Shown here in pieces: positions 50,998 through 60,590 of a DNA stretch of 64,000 nucleotides. This stretch comes from Blastopirellula marina DSM 3645 (GTDB lineage Bacteria; Planctomycetota; Planctomycetia; Pirellulales; Pirellulaceae), in assembly GCF_000153105.1 (NCBI RefSeq), contig NZ_AANZ01000002.1, forward strand, positions 1 through 64,000, in the 5' to 3' direction. The notes under the pieces are model-generated. The model made no database searches, was not told the DNA's origin, and worked only from the letters and a program-made list of their open reading frames with translations. The position numbers and the translations under genes were made by a program. Positions within the stretch are counted from its first letter, which is position 1, and every line of letters starts with the position of its first letter.

Positions 50998-52620
50998 CTA
51001 GTAATCTCGCAGCATTTCGGTCGCCGCGTTCTTGCCGGCGGCGCCCATGACCCCTCCGCCGGGATGGCTGGCGGCGCCGCACAAATAGAGCCCGGCGATC
51101 GGCGTGCGATGATCGGCCCAGCCGGGGACGGGCCGCGTGACAAAGAGCTGATTAAAGTTCATCGCGCCTTGCATGATATTTCCGCCGGTGATGCCAAACG
51201 TTCGTTCGAGATCCAGCGGCGAGAGAACCTGACGATGCAAGACCGAACCGGGAACATTCGGCGCGTACTGCGCCAGAACCTCGACGCAGCGATCAGCGAA
51301 CTTTTCTTTGATGTCGTCCCACGATCCTTCGCGCAGTTTGTACGGAGCGTACTGCACAAACATCGACAGGATATGCTGACCCTCGGGCGCGATCGAATCA
51401 TCGACCGACGTCGGCATCGTCATTTCCAAGATCGGATTGGCGCTTGGTCGTCCATACTTGGCGTCGTCGTAGGCCAGCTCAAGATAGTCGATGTCGGGCG
51501 AAATGTGCATCGTCCCGTGATGATGCTCGGCGACGCCGGTCGAAGGGACAGCGGTAAAGTTTGGCGGCTCTGAGAGAGCCAGATTGATCTTGGCTGACGC
51601 CGATGCGTAGTCGATATTTTGGATCGCCGTTAGAAACTCTGGCGGCAGTTGATCGGGATCGAGGAATTTTTCAAACGTCCAATGTGCGTCGATGCTGGAA
51701 CCGACAAATTCGGCTTCGATCGTTTCTCCGCCGGCCAGTTGAACTCCGTGGACTTTCCCCTTGTCGACCAAGATGCGCGAGACCGACGTTTCGCGGCGAA
51801 TGTCAACGCGGTATTGTTGGCACGCTTTTTCGAGCGCCGTCGCCAGACCGCCCATGCCGCCGCGCACGTAACCCCAAACGCCTCGTTTGCCGCCGGCTTC
51901 TCCCATCACATGATGCATCAGCACGTAGGCGGTTCCCGGCGCCGAGATCGACGCAAAAGCGCCGATGATCGCGTCGGTCGCTAACGTGGCGCGGAGCGGT
52001 TCGCTTTCAAACCAACGTTCGACAATCGGCCGCGCGGCGCCGGTCAACAGTTCCAGCGCGGCCGGCATATCGGTTCCCAACTTGCCCAGCTCGCTATACA
52101 TATCCCACAAACGGCTCGCGTCGCGCAGTCGCTTGCTGACCCCAATTTTTCGCCAACTTTTGGGCATCGGCAGCGGATCGGGCGCCGTACGTGACAAGAG
52201 CGGTTCAATCACTTTCGCGACCCGCTCCAGCAGCGCGTTGTATTGCGGATAACGCTCGGCGTCGCGTTGACTGAATTTGCTGATTTCTTTTTGCGTCGCT
52301 AACTCGTCATGACGCAGCAGCAGCGACTGACCGTCAGGCGTGGGGGTAAACGACGACGGATCGCGCGGCAAGATCGCCAGACCGTGCGATTTGAGTTGCA
52401 GGTCGCGGATGATCTCCGGCAGAAAGAGACTAATCACGTAGGCGGCGGTCGACACCTTAAAGCCGGGCCACAGCTCTTCGGTGGTGCTGCATCCGCCCAG
52501 AACGTGCCGACGCTCCAGCACGCAGACTTTTTTGCCGGCTTTGGCCAAATAGGCGGCCGTGACCAGACCATTGTGTCCGCCGCCGATTATCACGCAGTCG
52601 TAGTATTTTCCGCCAGCCAT
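50998..52620 (-). CDS. Phytoene-desaturase-like FAD oxidoreductase
   Basis: This 540-residue flavoprotein of the CrtI/PYROXD2 group has DCVIIGGGHNGLVTAAYLAK and VCVLERRHVLGGCSTTEE at the N-terminus. The C-terminal FAD motif is AGLYLCGAASHPGGGVMGAA. Such enzymes desaturate or isomerise isoprenoid or retinoid-type substrates, but many bacterial members have no known substrate. No other carotenoid gene is in the window. I choose 52620 as start (MAGGKYYDCVIIGGG) with GGAG 5 bases upstream; an ATG at 52752 would add 44 residues. Confidence 0.88.
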   Translation of the reverse strand: MAGGKYYDCVIIGGGHNGLVTAAYLAKAGKKVCVLERRHVLGGCSTTEELWPGFKVSTAAYVISLFLPEIIRDLQLKSHGLAILPRDPSSFTPTPDGQSLLLRHDELATQKEISKFSQRDAERYPQYNALLERVAKVIEPLLSRTAPDPLPMPKSWRKIGVSKRLRDASRLWDMYSELGKLGTDMPAALELLTGAARPIVERWFESEPLRATLATDAIIGAFASISAPGTAYVLMHHVMGEAGGKRGVWGYVRGGMGGLATALEKACQQYRVDIRRETSVSRILVDKGKVHGVQLAGGETIEAEFVGSSIDAHWTFEKFLDPDQLPPEFLTAIQNIDYASASAKINLALSEPPNFTAVPSTGVAEHHHGTMHISPDIDYLELAYDDAKYGRPSANPILEMTMPTSVDDSIAPEGQHILSMFVQYAPYKLREGSWDDIKEKFADRCVEVLAQYAPNVPGSVLHRQVLSPLDLERTFGITGGNIMQGAMNFNQLFVTRPVPGWADHRTPIAGLYLCGAASHPGGGVMGAAGKNAATEMLRDY

Positions 52621-52825
52621 CGCCGCTCCGCCGAGAGGAGAAATCGTGCCGTTGTCAATAACGCCTAGCATCGCCCTGATGCGGCCCGCAAGTCGAGCGC
52701 AGTTTTTCTGGTCGCTAGAATCGCTACGATCGAAACCTGCGGCTTTCTTCACTCGCGCGGCCCGGCTTGATACGATAGAACGATCCGCTTTGTTCCCATT
52801 CGGCCCGCCTTCAGGAGATCTCGCT

Positions 52826-53983
52826 TTGTCCGCCAGCCCTTACGATGAAATTCGGAGCGCCCTCGATCAGCAAGGCGCCGAGGCGGCGCTCCAGCGACTT
52901 TCGGACGAGTTCCGCAAAGAGAAGAAGCACTACGAGCTATTCGAATCGCTCAAAATGCTTGCGCGGTTACGACTCGGGCTGCCGCTGCTGTACGCCGACG
53001 CCGGGGAAGACCTGTCCGAAGAAAAGCGGGACGCGCTGGAAGATGCGTTGATCGAGATCTGCCGCGAGGTCGGTACGCTGCTGCTGGACGAAGGCAGAAT
53101 TCGCGAAGGTTGGTACTATCTGCGACCGGTCGGAGACAAAGAGCCGGTCCTGCGCGCCATCCGCGATGCCGACTTTGACGAAGAAGATACGCTCGACGAC
53201 GTGATCGAAGTTGCGCTGCACGAAGGGATCGCCCCCGAGTTGGGCTTTGGTTTGCTGCTAGAGCATCACGGCACCTGCAATGCGATCACCACGTACGAAC
53301 AACAGTTCGCCGGGCTCCCTCCGGCGCGACAGCAACCGCTCGCGGCGAAGTTGCTGAAACATTTGCACGACGAACTGAGCGCGACCCTGAAAGCGGACAT
53401 CGCGCATCAAGAGGGATCCGATCCGACCGAAGCGACATTGGCCGAGATGATCGCGCCGCGCGATTGGCTGTTTAGCACCGGCGGCTATCACATTGACGCG
53501 AGCCATCTAGCGGCGACCGTCCGCTTTGCCCGCGTGTTGGATGACCCCGAACTGTTGCGGTTGGCGCTTGATCTCACTGCTTACGGAGAACGTCTCGATC
53601 CGCAGCTGCAGTATGAACAGCCGGTTCCGTTCACTAGCACCTACCCGCATAACGCGCTTTTCTTTCAGGCGTTGCTGGGCGAAAACTACGACGAGGCGCT
53701 GAAGCACTTTCGCGAAAAAGCGGAAGCGAGCGACATTCGCCGCGAAGGTTCGTTGGCGATCGAAACCTACATCTCGCTGTTGGCCCGCACCGGCAAAGCG
53801 AGCGAAGCGCTGGATGCGGCGCTGCGGATGATTCCGGAAGGAGTCCATACGATGGGAATCGCCCCGACGTTGGTCGAGCTCTCCAACGCGTCAGGCGACT
53901 ACGAAAAACTGGCCGCATTTTGTCAGAACCGCAACGACATGCTGGGATTTATCACCAGTTTGTTGCAAGCGAAGTCGCAGTAG
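52826..53983 (+). CDS. Conserved-looking helical protein, unknown function
   Basis: This 385-residue protein is acidic and helical, with TPR-like pairs (SYDEALKHF-type segments such as NYDEALKHFREKAEASDIRR). I do not recognise the family. The start is TTG at 52826: AGGAGA at 52813-52818 is well spaced, and upstream in-frame residues look non-coding. The middle contains HGTCNAITTYEQQFAGL and DWLFSTGGYHIDASHLA, with a scatter of His, Asp and Glu that could bind metal. There is no signal peptide. It is divergent from the oxidoreductase gene. Confidence 0.78.
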   Translation: MSASPYDEIRSALDQQGAEAALQRLSDEFRKEKKHYELFESLKMLARLRLGLPLLYADAGEDLSEEKRDALEDALIEICREVGTLLLDEGRIREGWYYLRPVGDKEPVLRAIRDADFDEEDTLDDVIEVALHEGIAPELGFGLLLEHHGTCNAITTYEQQFAGLPPARQQPLAAKLLKHLHDELSATLKADIAHQEGSDPTEATLAEMIAPRDWLFSTGGYHIDASHLAATVRFARVLDDPELLRLALDLTAYGERLDPQLQYEQPVPFTSTYPHNALFFQALLGENYDEALKHFREKAEASDIRREGSLAIETYISLLARTGKASEALDAALRMIPEGVHTMGIAPTLVELSNASGDYEKLAAFCQNRNDMLGFITSLLQAKSQ

Positions 53984-54295
53984 GAGAAGCTCACTTCCTC
54001 TTCGTAGCCCGCAGCGCAAGTATTGAAATTGCACTATTTAGCCAGATGGAGTCGGGCTGGCCCAGATAGCTCCGCTATCTGGGCCGACGAAGCCGGTAGG
54101 AAGCATCGGCCTGCGGTCGGACTTACTACGGGGGCAGCTCCACCGTTTAAGATGGCGAAGAATCCCTGAGCTGCTTACCGGGAACCAATGCTGCTTACGG
54201 CTGCGCCGCCCCGATAGCGGAGCTATCGCGGCCAACCATGTACATAGCGCAACTTCAAAATGGGCGCAACGCTCTCGTTTCCAAGTCGAGCTTGG
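53984..54295. other. 312-base spacer with palindromes and a mobile-like repeat
   Basis: It lies between convergent genes and contains no gene. The first 37 bases hold TTCGTAGCCCGCAGCGCAAG, almost the reverse complement of 16862-16883. Most of the rest is the repeat element 54023-54258, listed separately, including two internal palindromes. Confidence 0.6.
54023..54258. mobile_element. MITE-like element with imperfect terminal inverted repeats
   Basis: TTGAAATTGCACTA at the left end and TAGCGCAACTTCAA at the right form a 14-base inverted repeat with 12 matches, bounding 236 bases with no gene. Internal palindromes are GGCCCAGATAGC-TCC-GCTATCTGGGCC (54059-54085) and CGATAGCGGAGCTATCG (54212-54228), which share an inverted GATAGCTCCGCTATC core. 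Conserved blocks recur at 22538-22596, and the end motif recurs at 16751 and 36510. No target-site duplication is evident. Confidence 0.55.
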
Positions 54296-55987
54296 TTACT
54301 TGCGCTCGATCGGCAGCGCGCCGTTCCATGCTTCGCCGGGGGACTCGCCGATTTGGGCGATGTAGGCTTCGATCAATTGCCGTAGCGGGTGTCCTGCGCC
54401 GGTGCGACGAAACGCTTCGAGCGAAGATGTCCAATCTCCCCGATTAAACGCTTTGAGCGCCGGCTCTAGTTCGGCAAATTTGGCGGGAGAATCAGAGGAG
54501 GAAAGCGCATAAACTGTCGTCGCTTGCTCCATTCCCGCCGGCTGCACTTTCAGCAAGCGTTCGAAACGGAGGTCTGCGCAACCGGCAGCGAGAGCGGTCG
54601 CTTCATCGACCAGCACCGGAGATGCGAACTGCTTACTGAGACTCTCCAGCCGCGAGGCCAGATTCACCGGTGGGCCCAACGTCGTCACCTTCACTTGATC
54701 CTGGCTGCCGATCTTGCCGGCGACGGCGCTGCCCGAAGCGATTCCGATCCCCACGCGATAGCGACCATCACGATCGGCCGCATCGAGAATTTGCAGCGCC
54801 GCGCGACACGCGGCCGCCGCGTCATCCTCTTTCGCGACCGGCCAACCCCAAAACCCCATCACGGCGTCCCCATGAAAGTCGCCGATCACGCCGCCGTGAT
54901 CCAGGATCGCTGCGGTCATCATGCCGATCGCGTCGCTCACTTCGTCCAACAGTTGCAAGAGACGATCACGTTGAAGCTCGGTGCGCCGACTAAAACCACG
55001 CAGATCGCAAAACAAGACCGTGACATCAGCGATTCGCGGCTGCAGCAAACTCTCCCAATCATCCTGCGCTAGCAACTGCTGCAAACTGGGCGAAAAGAAC
55101 TGGGCGAACGAAGTCTGCCGTTTTTGCAATTCGCGCGCGTTGAGCAAGTTTCCATAGGTAGCCGCCGCCAAGAGGGTGAACTTCAGGTCGTCTTGCAACG
55201 TCGCGACTTCGGTCGCTTGACCGGTCAAGCGCGGACTGACGCCCGAGACGTACAAGACGGCGGGAAGCGCTCCAATCGGAGCGCCCAGCGCCCACTCGGC
55301 ATGGGGATCGACGGTGATCCCTTCCGCTTGCTCTTCCCCTTTTTCCCAGACATGAATCGTGCACTCGCGACTCTTGAGCGTCTGCAAGATCAACTTTGCG
55401 CTGGGCGTCATCGGCACGTTGTCGTCACGCAGATGGATCGCCGCCGTGATGATCGGATCCCCCCGCTTTTCAAAGATCGCCGCCCCTTTGGCATGCGGGA
55501 TCCCTTTGAGAACTACTTCCAGCGTGCGCGCCGCCAACTGCTCGTCACTGGACGCGGCCGAAACTTCGCTCGCTAATTTTGAGATCGCGTCAATCCGTTC
55601 TCCGGCGACGCGAAAAGGGGCCGCTTGCAAACGGGCAGGCGCCAAAGTGACTTCCGCTTGCGGCCGCGGAGAGTCGATCGTCGCGTCGACTTCATGGGGC
55701 ACGACATGAAATTCGGTTCGCCCAATCACGAAGTATTGCCGCGGCGCGACGTTCACCGATTCGGTCACGCGCCCTTCAAAAAAGATCGGATTGGCCGCCG
55801 TCGCCAGACGGCGGATATGAAGCACGCGTCCATCCCAGGTCGCTTCGGCATGTTGCGACGAGATCTTTCCATCCCACGGCGCCGCAAACGGCTCCGTTTT
55901 GCGGCCAATCAAAAAGGATCGGCCGACTTCCAGGGAACGACGTACGCGGCGATTCGATTGCGTGTCACGAACGAACAAGTCAAACAT
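54296..55987 (-). CDS. FHA-GAF-class III nucleotide cyclase
   Basis: This 563-residue protein has three parts. An FHA phosphothreonine-binding domain (residues about 20-100) carries GRK and SSQHAEATW. A GAF-like sensor domain spans about 130-290. A class III adenylate/guanylate cyclase domain spans about 320-510, with metal-binding Asp328 (VLFCDLRGFSRR) and Asp374 (FHGDAVMGFWGWP). It should make cAMP or cGMP in the cytoplasm in response to a phosphorylated partner, as FHA domains often couple to Ser/Thr kinases. The substrate-specifying residues were not resolved by eye. No kinase is adjacent. Confidence 0.92.
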   Translation of the reverse strand: MFDLFVRDTQSNRRVRRSLEVGRSFLIGRKTEPFAAPWDGKISSQHAEATWDGRVLHIRRLATAANPIFFEGRVTESVNVAPRQYFVIGRTEFHVVPHEVDATIDSPRPQAEVTLAPARLQAAPFRVAGERIDAISKLASEVSAASSDEQLAARTLEVVLKGIPHAKGAAIFEKRGDPIITAAIHLRDDNVPMTPSAKLILQTLKSRECTIHVWEKGEEQAEGITVDPHAEWALGAPIGALPAVLYVSGVSPRLTGQATEVATLQDDLKFTLLAAATYGNLLNARELQKRQTSFAQFFSPSLQQLLAQDDWESLLQPRIADVTVLFCDLRGFSRRTELQRDRLLQLLDEVSDAIGMMTAAILDHGGVIGDFHGDAVMGFWGWPVAKEDDAAAACRAALQILDAADRDGRYRVGIGIASGSAVAGKIGSQDQVKVTTLGPPVNLASRLESLSKQFASPVLVDEATALAAGCADLRFERLLKVQPAGMEQATTVYALSSSDSPAKFAELEPALKAFNRGDWTSSLEAFRRTGAGHPLRQLIEAYIAQIGESPGEAWNGALPIERK

Positions 55988-56068
55988 AGGGTCCCAGTCG
56001 CCGGAGAGGTGGAATAGGCTGACTGCGACTTAAGATACCAGATGCAACGCAAATTCGCCGCGCATGAA

Positions 56069-56491
56069 TCAAGCGGCGGCTCGCTCTTCCAGGGTGGGCC
56101 AAAACTTGCGCCGCAGGATCGCATCGATCGAAAAGAGGCCTGGCCCCGTGAAGAGGAGGGTCGCAAAAGCGCCCATATAAATAAGGGCCCGCTCGCTTTC
56201 TTTCCAAGTATCGGCGTGATGCACCAAGAGCAGCGCGACCAGCATCGTGAAAACCAGTTGCAACGAAGCGAGCCGCGTCGCGAACCCGATCAGCAGAAAT
56301 ATCGGAAACACGATTTCAATGAAAATGGTTAAGTTCAAGCTATTGTTGACGCCGACGCCGAGCGGATCGTAGAAATTATCGGTCAATGCGTCGTAGCGTT
56401 GATATTTCCCCACCCCATGCAACAGCAGCATTGATAAGCCGAACGTCAAGCGAAGAATCAACAGGCCCACCGATGTGCAGATTTGGCGCAT
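56069..56491 (-). CDS. DoxX family membrane protein
   Basis: This 140-residue protein has four membrane segments. LRLTFGLSMLLLHGVGKYQR is the DoxX signature, followed by IFIEIVFPIFLLIGFATRLA and a C-terminal basic tail (ILRRKFWPTLEERAAA). The function of most DoxX proteins is unclear; some act in thiosulfate oxidation or oxidative-stress complexes. The start at 56491 gives the family N-terminus; the ATG at 56584 adds a poorly conserved stretch. Confidence 0.85.
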   Translation of the reverse strand: MRQICTSVGLLILRLTFGLSMLLLHGVGKYQRYDALTDNFYDPLGVGVNNSLNLTIFIEIVFPIFLLIGFATRLASLQLVFTMLVALLLVHHADTWKESERALIYMGAFATLLFTGPGLFSIDAILRRKFWPTLEERAAA

Positions 56492-56710
56492 GACGTCTTT
56501 CCGTTGCAAAGGCGAGCTTCGCCGCCAAGTGGAGAACCGCCCAACCGCCCCACAAATAACCGGCCAGACCAACTCATCTACCACACGACGGCGCGTTGCC
56601 AGGCGAAGGGAAGCCGTTGCGCCATCGTTGGGAGAGATTTCGAGCGTCTTGCACCGGGTTGCACGAACTCTGCCGAATGGGGGATTTCGCCCACTTCGGG
56701 TGGAGTGAGT

Positions 56711-56728
56711 CGTCGTCGATAGACGACG
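56711..56728. promoter_or_regulatory. Palindrome upstream of the signalling operon promoter
   Basis: A perfect 7-bp inverted repeat, CGTCGTC and GACGACG around GATA, is placed 35 bases upstream of the -35 element. It is a plausible operator for an activator, or a transcript-end hairpin of unidentified origin. Confidence 0.35.
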
Positions 56729-56763
56729 GTACGATTACGCGGAAACAGGGCCGCGAGGAGATT

Positions 56764-56792
56764 TTGACGATTGTCTCCATTTAGCCGATAAT
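56764..56792 (+). promoter_or_regulatory. Sigma-70-type promoter of the signalling operon
   Basis: -35 TTGACG (5/6), a 17-base spacer and -10 GATAAT (5/6) lie 54 bases before the ATG of the histidine kinase at 56847. The spacing is ideal. Confidence 0.6.
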
Positions 56793-56846
56793 CCGAGCAA
56801 CTCGTATTCCAACTCCTGTCGTTCAACCTCTTTTCCGCACGTAAGC

Positions 56847-59800
56847 ATGCCGCTGCTTCGTAAATATCTTTTGCTGGGGATTGTCCCTGCGCTTGTCGCA
56901 GTGGGGCTGACGATGCTGCTCAATTACATGATGACCCGGAGCTTAGTTCTGGAAGAGATTCAGCAGGTCCAGCAAACCGAGCTCCAACTCCAAATCGCCC
57001 GCATGGAAGGGTTCTTTCAAAATTACGTCGCAAGATTGGAAGCGATCGCCGCCGCTAAGGAAATTCAAGGGGGAAACCGCCAAGAGATCTTGCCGTACCT
57101 GATCGAGCAGCGGAAGTCGCTGGGAGATCAGATCGAAGGGATGTACTATGACGAGCTGAACGGCGACGTTTATGGAGTCGACGGCGCCCAGTTTAACGTT
57201 AGTGATCGCGAATATTTTGAGCGCGTCTTGTCAGGCGAAACCGTGATCTCGCGACTGCTGCAAAGTCGCGGATCGGGCGAAAACATCGTGCTCGTGTTAG
57301 TACCGACTTTTGATTTCGCCGGAAAGCAAATTGGCGCCGTCGGTTTGACCATCCTGGAAAGGCATTTGGTTCAGTACATCGAAAATGCGAATGTCTCTCA
57401 TCAAGCGAAATTGTTGTTGATTGATTCCGACGCAAACGTGATCGCCGGGAACCTCAAGTCCCCTTCATCGCAACTGGAAGACCGCAGTTCGATTACCGAT
57501 GCAAACGGGAACTCCAACACGGTGGTGATTGGAGAAGCGACCATTTCTGGCTGGTCGTTGGCGCTGATCTACCCTGACGATACGACCTTCTTGCCGATCT
57601 TTCGACGTCTTCGCTGGGCGCAGCTGGGAGGAGCCGGGATCGGCCTGGCGGTCGCGATCGCATTGGGTCTGCTCTTCACGAATCGGGCGCTTTCCCCGCT
57701 CAAGAAGATTACGGCCGCTCATGCACGATTCGCCCAGGGTGACAAAAGCGTTCGCTTACCGGAAGCAGATTTAAACGAATTCGCGCCGCTCGCGCAGTCG
57801 TTTAACTTTCTGGCCAGTCGACTGGCCGATGCGGAATTGGACCGAGCAAAGCATCTCACGGACGTGGAAGCGCGCGAAGCGCGTTTTCGCGCGCTTTTCG
57901 ACGCCGCCGCCGACGCGTTGTTTTTGGTCGACGCCAACGCTCAAATCATCAACGTCAACGACGAAGCGTGCCGCAGTCTCGGTTACACGCGTGAAGAACT
58001 GTTGCAACTTCACTCGGATGACGTCGAAGTGAAGTGGAAGCGAGACCAGATCGTTGATCTGCACACGACGATTGTTGACAACACTTCGACGGCGCCGCTG
58101 CAAGGAAGACACCGCCGCAAAGATGGCACGGAATTTCCTGTAGAGGTGCGCATCGGTCGTTTCGTCGAAAATGGCCAACCCCTCTTTATCGCGATCGTTC
58201 GCAATGTCGAGCAGCGCTTACTGCACGAAGAGATGCTGCGACGCGAAAAGGCGATGCTGGAGCGAATCATGCAAGCGAGCGTCGCCGCGATCACGATCGT
58301 CGACGCGCATGACGCGACGCGATACGCAAATCGGCGCGCAATCGAACTACTGGCCCTGACGTCTGAAGCCAATGTCTTTCAGGAACCGACATGGCTTCGT
58401 TTCGACCTCAGCGGCAAACCGCTCGATAAGGATGACACCGCCTACGCGATCGTCAAACGGACCAATGCGCCGGTATCCGGCGTGCGATATATCCTAGAAC
58501 GCGCCCCGGGAGATCGTCGCGTTCTGCATATCAATGGAGCGCCGCTACAAGATGAGCATGGCGAATTCGACGGCGCTGTCCTGGTTATTGATGACGTCAC
58601 CGACGACTACGAAGCGGAACGCGCTCTGAAAGCGAGTGAGGATCGTTTTCAATTGGCCATCAGCGGAGCGCAACAAGGGATCTGGGAATGGGAGATCCTG
58701 GAGAACCGTTTTTTCTGGTCGGATCGGATGTTCGAGCTGTTTGGATTGCCGCCCGGCAGTGAGGCGCCGTCTCGCGCCAGCATGCGAGAACGGCTGCACC
58801 CAGAGGATCTGACGCGTGTCGAAGCGATGTTCGGCAAGTTCTTGGCGCGGGCGGGAAAGTTTGACGCCGAATGTCGCTTTCGCGTCGAATCGGGCGAATA
58901 TCGCTGGTTCCGCATGTCGGGCGACGGCGTGTGGAATGAAGAGGGCGAAGCGGTCCGCCTGGCTGGCGCCATGGCCGATATCACCGCTCGAAAAGAGACG
59001 GAACGGATCGTACGCGAAAACGAAGAGCGTTATCGAGCGATCTTTGAGGCCGCCGTCAACGGCTTTTTTATCTACGCGCTGGATGGGACGCTCGTGGATG
59101 TCAATCCAACCGCGTGCCGCTTGCATGGGTATACCCGCGACGAAATGATGGAGATGAAGCCGCTAGATTTTATTCATCCCGACAGCCACCCCGTATTTCA
59201 AGACTTCTTAGAGACCATCGGCCAAGGCAATCGTTTTGAATCTGGGGCGATCGGCGTCCGCAAAGGGGGAGGAGTCTTCTACGCTCACGTGATTGGAGTC
59301 CCCTACTACGTGGGCGGTCGAACTTTGGCCCTCTCGACGGTCGTCGACGTCACCGAATCACGTCTGGCGATCAAAGAACGTGAAACGTTGATCACGACGC
59401 TGGAAGCGAAAAATACGGAACTAGAGCGATTTACCTATACCGTCTCGCATGATCTCAAATCTCCGCTCATAACGATCAAAGGATTTCTAGGGGCGCTGGC
59501 TCAAGATATTGATCGTAGCGATATGCCCGCGGTCGAAGAAGATATGCAGATCATCAGCGACGCGGCCGAAAAAATGAAGGACTTGTTAGACGATTTGTTA
59601 GAACTTTCGCGGATCGGTCGCGTCTGCAATCCCAGCGGATTTGTCGATGGGCGACAGATGATCGACGCCGTTTTGACATTTTTGGCCGGCACAATCGCCG
59701 AAAAACAGGTCAACATATCGGTCTCCTGCGATGACAGCCAGTTTTTTGGAGACCGGGTACGCCTGCAGGAAGTCCTGCAGAATCTTGTTGAAAATGCAAT

Positions 59801-60113
59801 AAAATATGCGGAAGTGGGCGATCCGCGGGTCACAATTCAGTTGTCGTCCGATAAAGACAACACTACCTGCTGGGTGCGGGACAATGGTCCCGGCATCCCG
59901 GCTCATTTTCGCGACAAAATCTTTGGCTTGTTTGAAAAGCTCGATCCCCACTCAGACGGTACGGGTATCGGACTTGCAATCGCCAAACGAATCATTGAAT
60001 TTCATCAAGGAGAAATCTGGGTCGAGGCGAATCCCGTAAAAGGCTCTTGCTTTTGTTTTCGCATTCCGCGCGATCCCAGTTCTTCCTTGATATCAACCGC
60101 TAGGTTAGGTTAA
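56847..60113 (+). CDS. Cache-HAMP-PAS(x4) sensor histidine kinase
   Basis: This 1088-residue membrane kinase has membrane segment 1 at residues about 8-30 and an extracytoplasmic Cache sensor at about 35-240. Membrane segment 2 is at about 252-275 and HAMP at about 275-330. Four PAS domains follow (about 340-465, 475-590, 595-725, 730-850). HisKA has His868 in TVSHDLKSPLITIKGF, and HATPase has the N-box NLVENAIKYAE and DNGPGI at 1012-1017. No receiver is attached. The HisKA type (SHDLKSPL) resembles phytochrome-like kinases that work with Rcp1-like receivers, and such a receiver follows 7 bases later. The ligand sensed by Cache is unknown. Confidence 0.93.
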   Translation: MPLLRKYLLLGIVPALVAVGLTMLLNYMMTRSLVLEEIQQVQQTELQLQIARMEGFFQNYVARLEAIAAAKEIQGGNRQEILPYLIEQRKSLGDQIEGMYYDELNGDVYGVDGAQFNVSDREYFERVLSGETVISRLLQSRGSGENIVLVLVPTFDFAGKQIGAVGLTILERHLVQYIENANVSHQAKLLLIDSDANVIAGNLKSPSSQLEDRSSITDANGNSNTVVIGEATISGWSLALIYPDDTTFLPIFRRLRWAQLGGAGIGLAVAIALGLLFTNRALSPLKKITAAHARFAQGDKSVRLPEADLNEFAPLAQSFNFLASRLADAELDRAKHLTDVEAREARFRALFDAAADALFLVDANAQIINVNDEACRSLGYTREELLQLHSDDVEVKWKRDQIVDLHTTIVDNTSTAPLQGRHRRKDGTEFPVEVRIGRFVENGQPLFIAIVRNVEQRLLHEEMLRREKAMLERIMQASVAAITIVDAHDATRYANRRAIELLALTSEANVFQEPTWLRFDLSGKPLDKDDTAYAIVKRTNAPVSGVRYILERAPGDRRVLHINGAPLQDEHGEFDGAVLVIDDVTDDYEAERALKASEDRFQLAISGAQQGIWEWEILENRFFWSDRMFELFGLPPGSEAPSRASMRERLHPEDLTRVEAMFGKFLARAGKFDAECRFRVESGEYRWFRMSGDGVWNEEGEAVRLAGAMADITARKETERIVRENEERYRAIFEAAVNGFFIYALDGTLVDVNPTACRLHGYTRDEMMEMKPLDFIHPDSHPVFQDFLETIGQGNRFESGAIGVRKGGGVFYAHVIGVPYYVGGRTLALSTVVDVTESRLAIKERETLITTLEAKNTELERFTYTVSHDLKSPLITIKGFLGALAQDIDRSDMPAVEEDMQIISDAAEKMKDLLDDLLELSRIGRVCNPSGFVDGRQMIDAVLTFLAGTIAEKQVNISVSCDDSQFFGDRVRLQEVLQNLVENAIKYAEVGDPRVTIQLSSDKDNTTCWVRDNGPGIPAHFRDKIFGLFEKLDPHSDGTGIGLAIAKRIIEFHQGEIWVEANPVKGSCFCFRIPRDPSSSLISTARLG

Positions 60114-60120
60114 GGCAACA

Positions 60121-60561
60121 ATGCAAGGACGACCCATTAAAGTATTGCTAGTGGAAGACAACGCCGCGCATGCGAAGCTTGTCATGCGGAGCTTCCGGGA
60201 GCATGCCGTCGCCAACGAGATCGTCCATGTCGACAACGGCGAGTCGGCTCTGGAGTACATGTTTCAAATCGGCCAATATCAAAACGTGGAAACGCTTCCC
60301 GATCTGGTTCTGCTCGATTTACGCCTGCCGAAATATGATGGGCTGCACGTCTTAAGCGAGATCAAAAAGAATCCCTCGACGTCGAGCATTCCGGTCGTGG
60401 TATTGACGACCAGCGACGCCGAAGCCGACGTCAATCAGGCCTATGGTCACCATGTAAACAGCTACTTAGTGAAGCCGATCGACTTTATCGAGTTCTCAAA
60501 AATGCTGAGCGATCTGGGCTTCTATTGGTTAGTTTGGAATGAGTCGCCCAAACGGCGATAG
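60121..60561 (+). CDS. Rcp1-like single-domain response regulator
   Basis: This 146-residue receiver has the acidic pocket VEDN at 11-14, phosphoacceptor Asp66 in LVLLDLRLPKYDG, switch residue Thr96 in VLTTSD, and Lys118 in YLVKPIDF. The sequence FxxLGFYWL near the end matches the dimer-forming extension of Rcp1-type receivers paired with phytochrome-like kinases. There is no output domain. It starts 7 bases after the kinase stop, so they are almost certainly cotranscribed and partners. Phosphate may pass onward to the receiver-kinase encoded next. Confidence 0.92.
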   Translation: MQGRPIKVLLVEDNAAHAKLVMRSFREHAVANEIVHVDNGESALEYMFQIGQYQNVETLPDLVLLDLRLPKYDGLHVLSEIKKNPSTSSIPVVVLTTSDAEADVNQAYGHHVNSYLVKPIDFIEFSKMLSDLGFYWLVWNESPKRR

Positions 60562-60590
60562 ATGGAATCTCGTTGCAAGAGGTAAGATCT

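Larger units (their letters stand above)
56492..56846. other. 355-base divergent spacer with hairpin
   Basis: This stretch holds the hairpin CGTCGTC-GATA-GACGACG (56711-56728) about 36 bases before the promoter -35 at 56764. No gene is supported; the short open frames on both strands show no RBS. Confidence 0.5.
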
